Notes: a model not told the origin generated them from the sequence alone. A stretch of 62,624 nucleotides of DNA from Niastella sp. (GCA_017744515.1 JAGIBF010000048.1:1-62624), one strand, 5' to 3'. Shown: positions 9,301 to 17,985, numbered from the stretch's first letter. Program-made: numbers and translations.

Positions 9301-11415
9301 CACAAATGCGATACTACCTCTCTGCTTGGCCAGTACGAATTTTTCCGACAGCGTTTCATTCGCTATCAACCGCTGTGGATAGTAGGTAAAGAAGTTGCCG
9401 GCATTACAACCATTTACATAGAATACCGGGTATTTACCCTGGTTTTCATAACTCTGCGGATTATCGAGGTTAAATTCAAGGGTAGTAGCGGAGGAGTGGC
9501 CAAAATAGTTCAGGACACTGATACCTTCTTTAAACAAGCTGGCGATCTGATCAGAGATAGATTGCTCTGCAGTGCCAGCACTTACTTTACAGAAATTATA
9601 GGCTTTACCTCCAAATAAGGTGTCTTCAATAACCTGTTTGTACACACCCATATAGTTACACAATACCGTTCCAAGGTATGCTTCACTGGCACCGGTAACG
9701 TGAACTATGTTTTTCATCCATGCACGTCCCGCGAGTGTATTGGGGGAGTTTTTCTGCGCACTTTCATATTCTTTTACTTTTTCAAGATAGTCTTCGATCT
9801 CTTTTCCATGAACTACCGACAACCGTCCGATAGGAGTAACAGGAACAGGGCTGCTAACAGTAGCCGAACTGAGCAGGTTGTCTGAAGCAGGTATACCAAA
9901 CGTAGGGATAATGTTCAGTCTGTCTGCCACTGCTTCGGACTGGTGCAGGCGGTAATCCACATAAGTCATCCCGCGTCCGATGAGAAACACATCTGCGAGA
10001 GGAGTAGCGCTCCAGTTTGCCCGCGCATAACGTATGAAGTTTCTTATGGAAAGCGGATGCTTTTTAATTCCGAATGCAAACTGGTCTACCAGTTCGTCGA
10101 TATCGGCGATCACCACTTTATGCCCCCCTCCTGCCTGTGACTCACGATATGCTTTATAATCGTTGACAGGATTATTGCCGCTTGTGCCAACATAGAGAGA
10201 TGGGTGGCTGATCACCATGTAATCACCCTGGTTGGCCGTCAGTCCATAATTGATGAATGTTTTAGCTGTCAGTGAAGTAGCGGTGGCTATATTGTCGACA
10301 TCCTGGCTTACCAATACGAGGTCCCGGGCCACTGCTGAGCCAGGCAATGCGAACAGGATAGAACCAGGTGTAGTAGTAATGTCTCCTACATAGCGCTCTC
10401 CCAATGCCATATCATACAATACCGGCGGTGTACTTCCGTAAGTAAACTCTTTGATGGCCAGGAAATAACCTGCCGGCTTTGCAGGCAACGTAAACGCGAA
10501 GTTACTGGCGAAACCAAATTTGAACTCCCTTGGATAAGTGAGCTCGAACTCCGATATCACCATGCGGTCCGTAGAAACCGGAGACGCATTGATAAATTGT
10601 ATAGCAGCAGTACCACCTGCAATCTGACTTACAGGCAGTGTAGCAGTTGTAACGAGGTCATTAAAGTAATCCATCACCGCATCCTTTACAAGGACGCTGT
10701 TAATATTAGCTTTCACTGTACGAGGGTTCAGCGCATTGCCCGATGCACCAAATTTAAAGGTAGCATCCGGTCCGGCAGCATAGACTGAAAGACCGGTAAG
10801 TGTAGTAATGAATGAGGTAGCAGGATATATTTCCAAACTTGACCAATACTCACCACGATCGTAAGAAGATGAATACAGGTATTCTTTGAGGTCCACTGCA
10901 AAGCCCAGGTTGATCCTGCCTTTGTAATAACTGGCAGCCGTATACATAAAATAAGGCTCTACCGGCGGCACAGGGCCTCCTACGTTATTTACCACATCTA
11001 CATACCTGCTTCCCGACTGATCACTGTTGACACTTAAGAAATAAACGGCTGTATCTGTAAGAAGACTGTATTTATCACTGTGTTGATAAGCCGGGTCGCG
11101 GTACATGGGCTTGTCGGGCTTACCGTCATTGGCCTGACCCCAAAACTCCAGGTATCCACCCGCTGGTAATGCACCGGAAGCCACGGAAGAATAGAAAGGG
11201 ACTTTTACTCCATTGCGCCACAGTTCAAAATTCTGCACCTGGGTATTGCCAAGATTGGCTGCATCCAAAACAGCTTTTGGAATACGCACCAGCCCTTCCC
11301 TGGCTATCTTGAATTTATAATAAGTCTGATTAAACCTTATCCATTCGTTGTTGTATGACTGAGCAGCCACGGAAAAAGCAGCCAGCATTAACAACAGTGT
11401 AAAAATTCTCTTCAT
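6340..11415 (-). CDS. porU2: Type IX secretion system sortase-like protein PorU2 (C25 peptidase)
   Basis: A 1691-residue secreted or outer-membrane protein with signal peptide MKRIFTLLLMLAAFSVAAQ. PorU-type proteins are gingipain-like (C25) transpeptidases that remove the C-terminal sorting signal of type IX cargo. The caspase-fold core shows a likely catalytic pair, His640 in NYFGHSSA and Cys670 in YVNGCNAGN, matching the HS/GC arrangement of the family. Before it is a beta-rich N-terminal part (about 20-400); after it come CARDB/Ig-like repeats (about 790-1550) and a C-terminal FlgD/type-A-like sorting fold with NYPNPFS and LANGVYLYRV. Classical PorU is shorter (roughly 1100-1300 residues), so the long form fits PorU2. 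It lies 36 bp downstream of PorV2 on the same strand, its expected partner. Assignment is by motifs and pairing, from memory of the families. Confidence 0.88.
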   Translation of the reverse strand: MKRIFTLLLMLAAFSVAAQSYNNEWIRFNQTYYKFKIAREGLVRIPKAVLDAANLGNTQVQNFELWRNGVKVPFYSSVASGALPAGGYLEFWGQANDGKPDKPMYRDPAYQHSDKYSLLTDTAVYFLSVNSDQSGSRYVDVVNNVGGPVPPVEPYFMYTAASYYKGRINLGFAVDLKEYLYSSSYDRGEYWSSLEIYPATSFITTLTGLSVYAAGPDATFKFGASGNALNPRTVKANINSVLVKDAVMDYFNDLVTTATLPVSQIAGGTAAIQFINASPVSTDRMVISEFELTYPREFKFGFASNFAFTLPAKPAGYFLAIKEFTYGSTPPVLYDMALGERYVGDITTTPGSILFALPGSAVARDLVLVSQDVDNIATATSLTAKTFINYGLTANQGDYMVISHPSLYVGTSGNNPVNDYKAYRESQAGGGHKVVIADIDELVDQFAFGIKKHPLSIRNFIRYARANWSATPLADVFLIGRGMTYVDYRLHQSEAVADRLNIIPTFGIPASDNLLSSATVSSPVPVTPIGRLSVVHGKEIEDYLEKVKEYESAQKNSPNTLAGRAWMKNIVHVTGASEAYLGTVLCNYMGVYKQVIEDTLFGGKAYNFCKVSAGTAEQSISDQIASLFKEGISVLNYFGHSSATTLEFNLDNPQSYENQGKYPVFYVNGCNAGNFFTYYPQRLIANETLSEKFVLAKQRGSIAFVASTHFGIVNYLNLFLTNLYGSISKIDYNKTLGETSRDAFQLMQNATGAGDFYTRLHMEQITLHGDPVLRINAHQKPDYVVEESLIKVNPAFISIAESHFELKARFVNLGRSTGDSVVVLIKQQYPNGSSAVLFRQKIKPIRYTDSVTINVPIVATRDKGTHIITVTVDEESAIDEVAEDNNTASKSINIYQDEARPTFPYNFSVVKDPAQKLYASTANPFSTPKDYVIEIDTTESFNSADKKTRTISAPGGVIEFDPQLNYKDSSVYYWRIAPVPASGGTYQWANQSFMFRNNMEGFNQSHIFQQEKSEIERMYIDENTRKWVYGLRKNQLFVRNCIYQTGAGNCNLEPEFSVAINDDNSHVRSACVGNSLVFNVIDSVTFKPWMNVDENNNNLHRFGSRDANCYATRRYNFEFQYLTAAERKLMMDFMDSIPKGSYVIVRSFDANIPNSLSATWRADTLLYGSDNSLYHKLLEAGFVDIDSLNRARAWMLVYKKGENEKFIPRYKYTDKLTDKITMSIDCYTPDTVGYVTSPMFGPAAAWKEVRWSGKSLESPSTDQMDIQVIGITPAFSEVPLFTLDEGTKQLDLSSVDVANYPYMKLKMRNADSVKLTPYQLDYWRVDYKPVPEGAMAANIYLDVKDTVEVGEPFKFAIAFKNFSKYDFDSLNLKVVVTDNNNVPHNITIPKQKKLVSGDTLTVKLDLPSKEYAGHNTLYIEVNPDNTQPEQYHFNNFLYRDFYVRADNTNPFLDVTFDGVHILNDDIVSAKPHIQIRLKDEAKHLLLNDTSQTSVEVRYPNNTTRLYKVDGDTLRFRPATNGTDNSAILDFTPAFINQTNPEGDLYELIVKGRDRSGNKAGTEYRVSFKVINKPMISSLLNYPNPFSTSTAFVFTITGSEIPQNIKIQVLTVTGKIVREITINELGPLRIGRNITEFKWDGTDQYGQKLANGVYLYRVVTSLNGRTMEKFRDKDDKTDRFFTNGYGKMYLMR

Positions 11416-11451
11416 AGTTTGATGTTTCAGGTTTTCGATAGGATCAGGCAG

Positions 11452-12564
11452 TTATTTTTTCTGTTTTTTCTTCAGGTCAAGCCTAAGTGAGAAAACATGG
11501 GTATACAACGGATTGGATTGATTGGCCAGGTTAGTAAAAGCATAATCAATCTGAACATCGGATATTTTAAACCCGGCACCTAGACTCGGCTGGTAAATCC
11601 ATACTTTTTTCTGGTTGGTAATGTCACCATCATCCAGTCCCTGCTGAAAATTGTTCACACCGCCACGTACAAAGAACACATCTTTCCAGGCCAGCTCAAG
11701 TCCTATCTTGGGATCTATGCTCATGACATCGGAACCCCATACAGTGTTGCGTTTGCCATCAAAAGTGAGGTCTACGTTTGCTTCTGCCAGCAGGCCCAGC
11801 GTTTTACTGATCTTAAAATTATAAGCACCCGCCAGTATCAGCCTGGGGGCGGTCAGTTCTGTCGATTTAACAGGTATCTCATTCTTGGTTGCAAAGAATA
11901 CTTCCCTTTCACGTTCATTGAGGTTGAACGTCCAGGCATTGAACGTAGTAGTTACATCCCGCACAGTAGCACCCAACTGGAGGTTTTTGTTTTTATATTG
12001 AACACCAAGATCAAATCCAAAACCCCAGCCGGTAGCAAAATCGCCTGCCTTCCGATGGATGACTTTGGCATTGGCACCAACACTTAAGCTTTTATTAGGA
12101 TCATTCAGCTTTATAGGCTGGGCAAAAGACAACAGAAATGCATAATCTGCCGAAGAAAAGCTGGTGATGTTATTGTAGTTGATGGTGCCGTCTGCTTCTA
12201 CCAGGAAGATGGTATTGGGGATATCGTCGACAGCAAAGCGGAGTAATGACAGGGCCAGCACACGTTTGTTATCCTTCAGCGGAATGGCCAAGCTGCCGTA
12301 GTCGTACTTGCCGATGCCTGCAAAATATTCGGCATGCATCAGGTTGAGCTGGGGCTGATCTTTCACATGCACCAGGCCGGCAGGGTTCCAGTAACCGGCT
12401 GTACCATCATGCACACTCGCCACCTGGGCACTACCCATGGCCAATCCACGCGCACCTGCTCCTATATTCAGAAACTCATTCGAGTATTTCCGGAATTGCG
12501 CAAAAGATCTTGTTTGTGATGATAGCATCACAAGGGTTACGACAACACATAAAACGCGCTTCAT
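11452..12564 (-). CDS. porV2: PorV2/PorQ-type outer-membrane barrel protein, partner of PorU2
   Basis: A 370-residue FadL-like outer-membrane beta-barrel. PorV shuttles type IX cargo to the PorU sortase. The conserved N-terminus of the mature protein, FLNIGAGARGLAMGSAQVAS...GYWNPAGL, is the PorV/PorQ hallmark, and the C-terminus ends in alternating strands with a final aromatic/charged strand (VFSLRLDLKKKQKK). An upstream in-frame ATG exists at 12594, but the 10 residues it adds precede a clean signal peptide, MKRVLCVVVTLVMLSSQTRSFAQ, so I place the start at 12564. The gene is immediately followed by porU2, and the pair is recurrent in Bacteroidota. Confidence 0.87.
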   Translation of the reverse strand: MKRVLCVVVTLVMLSSQTRSFAQFRKYSNEFLNIGAGARGLAMGSAQVASVHDGTAGYWNPAGLVHVKDQPQLNLMHAEYFAGIGKYDYGSLAIPLKDNKRVLALSLLRFAVDDIPNTIFLVEADGTINYNNITSFSSADYAFLLSFAQPIKLNDPNKSLSVGANAKVIHRKAGDFATGWGFGFDLGVQYKNKNLQLGATVRDVTTTFNAWTFNLNEREREVFFATKNEIPVKSTELTAPRLILAGAYNFKISKTLGLLAEANVDLTFDGKRNTVWGSDVMSIDPKIGLELAWKDVFFVRGGVNNFQQGLDDGDITNQKKVWIYQPSLGAGFKISDVQIDYAFTNLANQSNPLYTHVFSLRLDLKKKQKK

Positions 12565-12753
12565 TATTCCAATTTTCGGGATAAGCAATTTCATTTACAA
12601 AGGTTATTTCATTAAGATATTGGCTGTACGTAACCTGAGGTCCAGTAGAATAGCTGAAAAATACTTCATTTCCGGCCGCTCTGAAACCCAACTTTGGCTA
12701 ACGATTTTATAACGAAAATATTGCTTCCGTCCGGGTAAACCTCCCGTAATCCT

Positions 12754-12761
12754 TACATTTG
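12754..12761 (+). promoter_or_regulatory. Probable -7 promoter box upstream of tyrS
   Basis: TACATTTG is a perfect TAnnTTTG. No TTTG or TTG lies at the ideal 19-21 nt; the nearest is TTG at 12721, 30 nt upstream. It would give a leader of about 130 nt before the tyrS ATG. I saw no T-box or other tRNA-sensing fold in that leader. The rest of 12565-12899 shows no gene. Confidence 0.5.
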
Positions 12762-12899
12762 CACAATTCATTGATTTACGGGTGAATGAGGGGTCAGGTT
12801 CCACTCCTAAATACGGGATCGGGGCCGGATTGGTTTGCTCCTGATATTTTCTTGATAAGGCAATACCCTTAGCAGCTCAATGTCAAAGATATATATATT

Positions 12900-14177
12900 A
12901 TGAACCTGATAGAAGAATTACGTTGGAGAGGCATGCTCCAGGATATCATGCCCGGCACGGAAGAACAGCTCAAAAAAGAGATGACCACTGCTTATATCGG
13001 TTTCGACCCCACGGCCGATAGTCTTCATATTGGCAGCCTGGTACCTATTCTGTTGCTGGTACACCTGCAAAAGGCGGGACATAAGCCCATTGCCCTCGTA
13101 GGCGGCGCCACGGGCATGATCGGCGATCCTTCCATGAAAAGTGAAGAACGTAACCTGTTGAGCGAAGAGCAGTTACAGGTAAATGTGAACGGCATCCACA
13201 ACCAGCTGGCAAGGTTCCTCAACTTTGACCCTTCCCTGCCCAATGCGGCAGAAATGACCAACAACTACGATTGGTTCAAGGAAATATCTTTTATCCATTT
13301 CCTGCGCGATGTAGGCAAGCACCTCACCGTGAATTACATGATGGCCAAAGACAGTGTGAAGAAACGCATCGAGGGCGACACCGGTATCAGCTACACAGAA
13401 TTTGCTTACCAGCTGATGCAGGGCTACGATTTTTACTGGCTCTATACCCACAAGAACTGCAAGCTTCAGATGGGCGGCAGCGACCAGTGGGGCAATATCA
13501 CCACCGGCACTGAGCTGGTACGTCGGAAAGCCGGTGGTGAAGCATTCGCATTCACCTGCCCGTTGATCACCAAGGCTGATGGCACCAAATTTGGCAAAAC
13601 CGAGAAAGGAAATGTTTGGCTGGACCCGGCTAAAACCTCACCATACCATTTTTACCAGTTCTGGCTCAATGCCAACGATGCCGATGCGCAAAAGTGGATC
13701 AAGATATTTACCTTCTTAACGCCCGAAGTGGTAGAAGAACTGATGGGCAAGCATAGCCAGGACCCCGGCGCCCGCCACCTGCAAAAAGCACTGGCCCGTG
13801 AAGTAACCATCTTCGTGCATGGAGAAAAGGGATTGGCCGAAGCATTGGAAACAACGGAGAAGATGTTTGCCAGTCAAAATGCATCTGCCGAATCATTGAG
13901 CCTGGAAGACCTCGAAGGCATGGAAGGCCTGGAGAAGTTTGATTACCCTGCCGGCAAGATCAAGGACGGGGTGGATGTAGTTACCTTCCTTGCAGAAGCA
14001 GGCATTTTCCCCAGCAAAGGCGAAGCACGTAAAACGGTGCAAGGTGGTGGCGTAAGCATCAACCGGAAGAAGGTAGACAATATTCAACTCACTATTGAAA
14101 ACAGCCTGCTGCTCCATGGGCAATACTTACTGGTGCAAAAAGGGAAAAAGAATTTTTACCTGGTGAAAGCCAATTAA
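12900..14177 (+). CDS. tyrS: Tyrosyl-tRNA synthetase
   Basis: A 425-residue class I aminoacyl-tRNA synthetase that attaches tyrosine to tRNA-Tyr in the cytoplasm. The HIGH-type motif is HIGS at residues 43-46 ([12 protein letters not shown]), the tyrosine-binding region contains YDFYWL and [11 protein letters not shown], and the KMSKS-type loop is KFGKT at about 230-234. The C-terminal S4 RNA-binding domain (about 350-425) shows [18 protein letters not shown]. Full length for the bacterial TyrS1 type. It is a single-gene unit: an own likely promoter upstream and a clear terminator 30 bp after the stop. Confidence 0.98.
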   Translation: MNLIEELRWRGMLQDIMPGTEEQLKKEMTTAYIGFDPTADSLHIGSLVPILLLVHLQKAGHKPIALVGGATGMIGDPSMKSEERNLLSEEQLQVNVNGIHNQLARFLNFDPSLPNAAEMTNNYDWFKEISFIHFLRDVGKHLTVNYMMAKDSVKKRIEGDTGISYTEFAYQLMQGYDFYWLYTHKNCKLQMGGSDQWGNITTGTELVRRKAGGEAFAFTCPLITKADGTKFGKTEKGNVWLDPAKTSPYHFYQFWLNANDADAQKWIKIFTFLTPEVVEELMGKHSQDPGARHLQKALAREVTIFVHGEKGLAEALETTEKMFASQNASAESLSLEDLEGMEGLEKFDYPAGKIKDGVDVVTFLAEAGIFPSKGEARKTVQGGGVSINRKKVDNIQLTIENSLLLHGQYLLVQKGKKNFYLVKAN

Positions 14178-14207
14178 TACATTCGGTAAACAGATTAACA
14201 AAAGGAG

Positions 14208-14237
14208 GGCGTCTCAAAAGTAAGGGACGCCTTTTTT
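14208..14237 (+). terminator. Intrinsic terminator of tyrS
   Basis: Stem GGCGTC (14208-14213) with GACGCC (14226-14231), followed by TTTTTT at 14232-14237. It begins 30 bp after the tyrS stop. Confidence 0.9.
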
Positions 14238-14294
14238 CGTTTTTAGTCTATCTTGTCAGTAGTTTTTAAGAAGCGTTGAAGGTATGGCCAGTTT

Positions 14295-14440
14295 TCAGGC
14301 TGCTTTCTTTCTTAAGTTGTGTGCCAATGCCAGTAAGCCGGTTTCCACCGTTATTTTTTCAATTCCACGGAGCATAAATCTTTTGAACTGGTGATTGTGT
14401 TTGATATTGCCAAAGACAGGTTCGGGGAAGGCAAAGAGTA
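14295..14440 (-). pseudogene. Remnant of an IS1182-type transposase (C-terminal end only)
   Basis: On the minus strand the frame ending at TGA 14295-14297 reads FPEPVFGNIKHNHQFKRFML, then RGIEKITVETGLLALAHNLR and a short KKAA tail. The pattern EPVFGxIKHNxxFxRFxLRGxEKxxxExGLxxLAHNLRK is the conserved C-terminus of IS1182/IS5-like DDE transposases (the Glu in EPVFG is commonly part of the catalytic triad region). Upstream of about 14440 the similarity stops although the frame stays open for a while into the desaturase tail. No inverted terminal repeats or rest of the element were found. It is a dead fragment between tyrS and the desaturase gene. Confidence 0.8.
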
Positions 14441-14483
14441 GGAAGCGAGGTGGCAATGGGGAGTTGATCCCTAATTGACGTGA

Positions 14484-15467
14484 TTATAATGACCGTGGGG
14501 CTTTCTCTTTTTCTATTTTCACTTTCTCTTTCCGCAATACCCTTGAGTACAGAGAGAGCTTGGGATCTAAAATAAAGTTCAGGAACAGCCTTGTCCATGA
14601 TTGATGACTCAACAAAGAATCATAATAGGAAGGAGCTTTCGCTTTTATCTGCGGTAATTTATTCCATGGAATGGAGGGGAAATCATGGTGCTCATTATGA
14701 TAACCCACATTGAAAGCCACTGTATTCAACGGACCATAGTAGCTATAGGTTTCCTGCATAGGATCAAGCGTAAGATAATGTTCCTGTATCCAGCGGGCGC
14801 CCAGCGGGTGCAGGCCCACGGAGAAAAAGAAGCTTGCCAGCATGAAAACAAAAGCCTTTGGTCCCAGAAATACGAAAAGCGCTACGTCGAAGGCGATCTG
14901 CAGTATCCAGTTCACCAGTACCCACCGATCGAACAGCGAAATATTCAGTCTGGCTGTACGCGTGATCTGGAAAACGGGGAAAAAAAGGAACCAGAGCATT
15001 TTGGTAAACGGGTTATTGCTGACCAGCCTGGCCTCCCAGAAATCGGGAAGGTCCGCATCCAGGTCATGCTCTCCCTGGTGGGCGTGGTGCTTCAGGTGAT
15101 AACGCTGAAAGGATACCGAGCTTGGAAAGATATGCGTAAAATTAGCGACCATGCCGGCCAGCAGGTTGAGTGCTTTGCCTTTGAACAGCAGGCCGTGACT
15201 TGTCTCGTGGATCATTACCCACAATGCGTGACTGATAAATGCCCCCACCAAATAAGCCACCAGGATCACCACCCACCAGGGCGAATTACTCACCCCGTAT
15301 GCGATGGCCGTTTGCAGACCCACCAGCCCGAAAATCAGGAATATGGTATAAGGATTTTTGCCTATCAGTTCTTTTACGTCAGGGTGTTGTTTCATGATCT
15401 GCCTTACCCTCACATGATGGGGATTCGGCTCGTTGCTCCAGGTAAAGTCGGTTGGTTTCGTTTGCAT
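14484..15467 (-). CDS. Fatty acid/sphingolipid desaturase, DEGS1 (delta-4 dihydroceramide desaturase)-like
   Basis: A 327-residue membrane desaturase. The three histidine boxes that bind the di-iron centre are HETSH (87-91), HLKHH (124-128) and HNEHH (257-261). Family DEGS1 enzymes desaturate dihydroceramide at C4. Beyond the boxes, the protein carries the N-terminal Lipid_DES type signature (DFTW...PHHVRVRQI...PDVKELI), a GLHP motif, and ETYSYYGPLN...FNVGYHNEHHDFP, all as I recall them from animal and fungal DEGS; total length and box spacing are also close (human about 323 residues). Four membrane helices are visible. I chose the ATG at 15467 because the DEGS N-terminus begins there; the longer frame to 15599 adds unrelated residues. 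Many Bacteroidota make sphingolipids, which makes a ceramide substrate plausible but unproven. Its 3' end adjoins a transposase remnant. Confidence 0.85.
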   Translation of the reverse strand: MQTKPTDFTWSNEPNPHHVRVRQIMKQHPDVKELIGKNPYTIFLIFGLVGLQTAIAYGVSNSPWWVVILVAYLVGAFISHALWVMIHETSHGLLFKGKALNLLAGMVANFTHIFPSSVSFQRYHLKHHAHQGEHDLDADLPDFWEARLVSNNPFTKMLWFLFFPVFQITRTARLNISLFDRWVLVNWILQIAFDVALFVFLGPKAFVFMLASFFFSVGLHPLGARWIQEHYLTLDPMQETYSYYGPLNTVAFNVGYHNEHHDFPSIPWNKLPQIKAKAPSYYDSLLSHQSWTRLFLNFILDPKLSLYSRVLRKEKVKIEKEKAPRSL

Positions 15468-15638
15468 ATCACAATATATTCCACAATAGTTTATTTTCAG
15501 CAACTTGTCATTATTCATGCGAAGATTAATGCTTTGGCATGGCAAAACATCGCTGGAATGCGGACTGTTTTTTGTTCCTACCCCAACCCTCGTTGGCATT
15601 CTTTCGTCTTACCGGGTATAAGCGTGAAACGAACCAGT

Positions 15639-16526
15639 ATGAAATTCCTTTATTGTAGCTTGCTCTTTTTGACATCGTGTATTGCAGCCAGTGCACAGCA
15701 AACGCAGGACACCCTACTGATCCATTTCGACTACAACCAGTCTTTGATCACACCCCGGTCGGCCACTGTGCTGGACAGTTTTCTACAATCGAATACCAAG
15801 GCAACAATAAAGCAAGTAAGTCTCTCCGGCCATTGTGATTTTATCGGCTCTCACGCCTATAATGACTCCTTATCACAACGAAGAGTACTGTCCACCAAAA
15901 CATACCTGGTCAATAAAGGCCTCTCCTCCACCCTGTTTGGCCAGGAGGAAAGCATGGGGAAACGTGTTCCGTTGTTGACTGCCACCACTGATGAAGCAAG
16001 AGCTATCAACCGGCGGGTTGCCATTGTTTTTGTAAAGGAATTACCAGTAGCTGTAACCGTAACAGGTCCGAAAGAAGAAACACCCAAGCCAGGGCCGGTC
16101 AGGGATACCAATAAAATCAACTTGTCATCCATCATCAATGACACTGCTACCAAAGTGGGCAGCACACTGGTGTTGCCCGACCTGAATTTTGAACCAGGCC
16201 GTCATTATCTCTTGTCAGGGTCTTATGGTATTCTACGGGAATTGTATAGGGTGATGAAAGATAACCCAACCCTCCGGATCGAGATCCAGGGACATATCTG
16301 TTGCATTTCTGGAGGTGCTGATGGACCTGATGTGGATACAGGCGCTCCTGACCTGTCGGTGCAGCGTGCCAAAGCCATTTATACTTACCTCACTACCGCC
16401 GGCATTGCCGCCAACAGAATGGAATACAAAGGCTTTGGCAGCAGTAAAAAGTTGTATCCCCAGGAACGTTCTACCTGGGAGGAGACCAAAAACCGGCGCG
16501 TAGAGATCAAGATCATCAGCAAGTAA
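15639..16526 (+). CDS. OmpA-family protein with two OmpA-like domains
   Basis: A 295-residue exported protein. The N-terminus MKFLYCSLLFLTSCIAASAQ can be read as a short lipoprotein signal (LTSC, Cys14) or as a type I signal cleaved after ASA; the choice is open. Two OmpA-like peptidoglycan-binding folds follow: residues about 25-125 (LLIHFDYNQSLITP...SLSGHCDFIGSHAYNDSLSQRRV) and about 170-292 (LPDLNFEPGRHYLL...LRIEIQGHI...LSVQRAKAIYTYL...KNRRVEIKI). The second ends in the classic NRRVEIKI. The start at 15639 is set by the signal peptide; the open frame upstream runs through the antisense of the desaturase gene and is rejected. It converges with the aminotransferase gene with 7 bp between stops. 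Confidence 0.88.
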   Translation: MKFLYCSLLFLTSCIAASAQQTQDTLLIHFDYNQSLITPRSATVLDSFLQSNTKATIKQVSLSGHCDFIGSHAYNDSLSQRRVLSTKTYLVNKGLSSTLFGQEESMGKRVPLLTATTDEARAINRRVAIVFVKELPVAVTVTGPKEETPKPGPVRDTNKINLSSIINDTATKVGSTLVLPDLNFEPGRHYLLSGSYGILRELYRVMKDNPTLRIEIQGHICCISGGADGPDVDTGAPDLSVQRAKAIYTYLTTAGIAANRMEYKGFGSSKKLYPQERSTWEETKNRRVEIKIISK

Positions 16527-16533
16527 CCTGCCA

Positions 16534-17838
16534 CTAAAACCCGCCCTTTGCACAAGCCTCTATACCCTTTACCAACACATCGAGGTCCTTAGTGGTGGTA
16601 TATACATTAGGGGTTATACGCACGCCTTTCAGGTTTTCCCATTCCAATGAGGTGGCGTGTACCTTGAATTTGGAAAACAGGAAGTTATCAAACTCCGCAG
16701 GTTTCTTGCCCTCTATATTTACCAATCCGATAGCACAACCAAATCCTTGCTTCATGGAAGTATTCAATTGTACTTTGGGAATATTTTTCACGCGCTCCAT
16801 CCAATAATTCTTCAGGTAGAACAGGCGCTGCTCTTTGCGTTGAGCACCGATCATATCATAGAAATCGATCGCTTTTCCAATCGCCTGCTCGATAAAGAAC
16901 GGACGCGTACCCATGTTTTCAAACTTGCGGATGTCTTCACTTTTAGGATCGGGCGCTGCAAAAAGCGGGTAGATATTTTTGATCTTTTCTTTTTTGATGT
17001 AAAGCAATCCGCTGCCTATACAGGCGCTTAGCCACTTGTGCAGGCTGGTGCCGAAATAATCGGCGCCGAGATCGGGTATAGTATAAGGAAATTGGGCAAA
17101 GCTATGCGCACCATCCACTACTACCTCTATCCCTTTTTGATGCGCTGCATCTGCTATTTTACGTACAGGAAGGATTTGTCCGTTCCAGTTGATGACATGT
17201 GTCAGGTGCACCACTTTGGTTTTAGCGGTGAACGCTTTGGTGTATACACTGGTGATGTAATCATTGTCTTCACTGGGCAGGTCAAGGTTTACCCAAACCA
17301 GTTTGATACCATCCCGTAGTTCGCGTTGCTTCCAGGCGTTCATCATATTGGGATAGTCCTGCTTGGCCAATACGACTTCATCGCCTGCTTTCAGCGGTAT
17401 GCCAAATATGATGGTTTCCAAAGCCTCTGAAGCGTTGCGGTGGATGGCTACTTCTTCTGCAGAGCAGCCTGCCAGGAGCGCCAGTTTATTGCGCAGTGGT
17501 TCCCTGCCCTGGTCTATGACACGCCACATATAATAGCTGGGGGCCTGATTGCTGAGGTCGTGCAGCTGTTTCATGGTTTCCTGCACCGTTTTGGGTGAGG
17601 GGGCTACGCCGCCATTGTTGAGGTTGATGATGGTCGGAGATACCGTATAAGATTGCTGGACATAGTACCAGAAGTCTTCGTCGCTGGCCAGTTTGTCGGG
17701 TGGTGTATCGGCGGCCTGTTGCAGGGCGCGGTCGAGCCCGCGGCTCCAGGCGGGCTGAGCGAGTGCTGCCAGCAGGCTGGTAGCAGAAAACAGCCCTGCT
17801 TTATGCAGGAAAGAGCGCCGGGTAGAAGGATTTCTCAT
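16534..17838 (-). CDS. Tat-exported aminotransferase class V fold enzyme (isopenicillin-N epimerase/cysteine desulfurase-like)
   Basis: A 434-residue PLP enzyme. The N-terminus has a twin-arginine signal (STRRSFLHKAGLFSATSLLA), so the folded holoenzyme is probably exported. The class V fold is shown by INLNNGGVAPSP, the RNASEALE phosphate-binding stretch, DGAHSFAQFP (Asp contacting the PLP ring nitrogen) and the Schiff-base lysine Lys268 in GTSLHKWLSACIGSGLLYI. Annotated relatives are called isopenicillin-N epimerase-like; the true substrate is not known. It stands alone, converging on the OmpA gene, and no matching pathway genes lie nearby. Confidence 0.87.
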   Translation of the reverse strand: MRNPSTRRSFLHKAGLFSATSLLAALAQPAWSRGLDRALQQAADTPPDKLASDEDFWYYVQQSYTVSPTIINLNNGGVAPSPKTVQETMKQLHDLSNQAPSYYMWRVIDQGREPLRNKLALLAGCSAEEVAIHRNASEALETIIFGIPLKAGDEVVLAKQDYPNMMNAWKQRELRDGIKLVWVNLDLPSEDNDYITSVYTKAFTAKTKVVHLTHVINWNGQILPVRKIADAAHQKGIEVVVDGAHSFAQFPYTIPDLGADYFGTSLHKWLSACIGSGLLYIKKEKIKNIYPLFAAPDPKSEDIRKFENMGTRPFFIEQAIGKAIDFYDMIGAQRKEQRLFYLKNYWMERVKNIPKVQLNTSMKQGFGCAIGLVNIEGKKPAEFDNFLFSKFKVHATSLEWENLKGVRITPNVYTTTKDLDVLVKGIEACAKGGF

Positions 17839-17953
17839 GTTGTGCAGTTGGGTTGAATGGAAAATTAATCAATAAATCTAATGTGTCCAGCGGTTTATGA
17901 TTGCTGGTAAAAGAAAGAATATGAGGAGAATAGCTAAAATTTTTCAAAAAGCA

Positions 17954-17985
17954 TTTGGCGCAAATCACCTGAACCCCTATTTTTG
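17954..17985 (+). promoter_or_regulatory. Promoter of tRNA-Gln
   Basis: TTTG at 17954-17957, a 20-nt spacer, then TATTTTTG at 17978-17985. Both boxes match the Bacteroidota housekeeping sigma consensus perfectly with ideal spacing. The tRNA starts 28 nt further on. Confidence 0.85.

Noticed and set aside
12762..12899. T-box or other tRNA-sensing leader before tyrS
   Set aside because: No T-box core sequence or matching anti-terminator was seen in the leader.
14685..15638. Long plus-strand reading frame extending the OmpA-type gene upstream
   Set aside because: It is antisense to the desaturase gene, has no recognisable protein features, and the true signal peptide starts at 15639.
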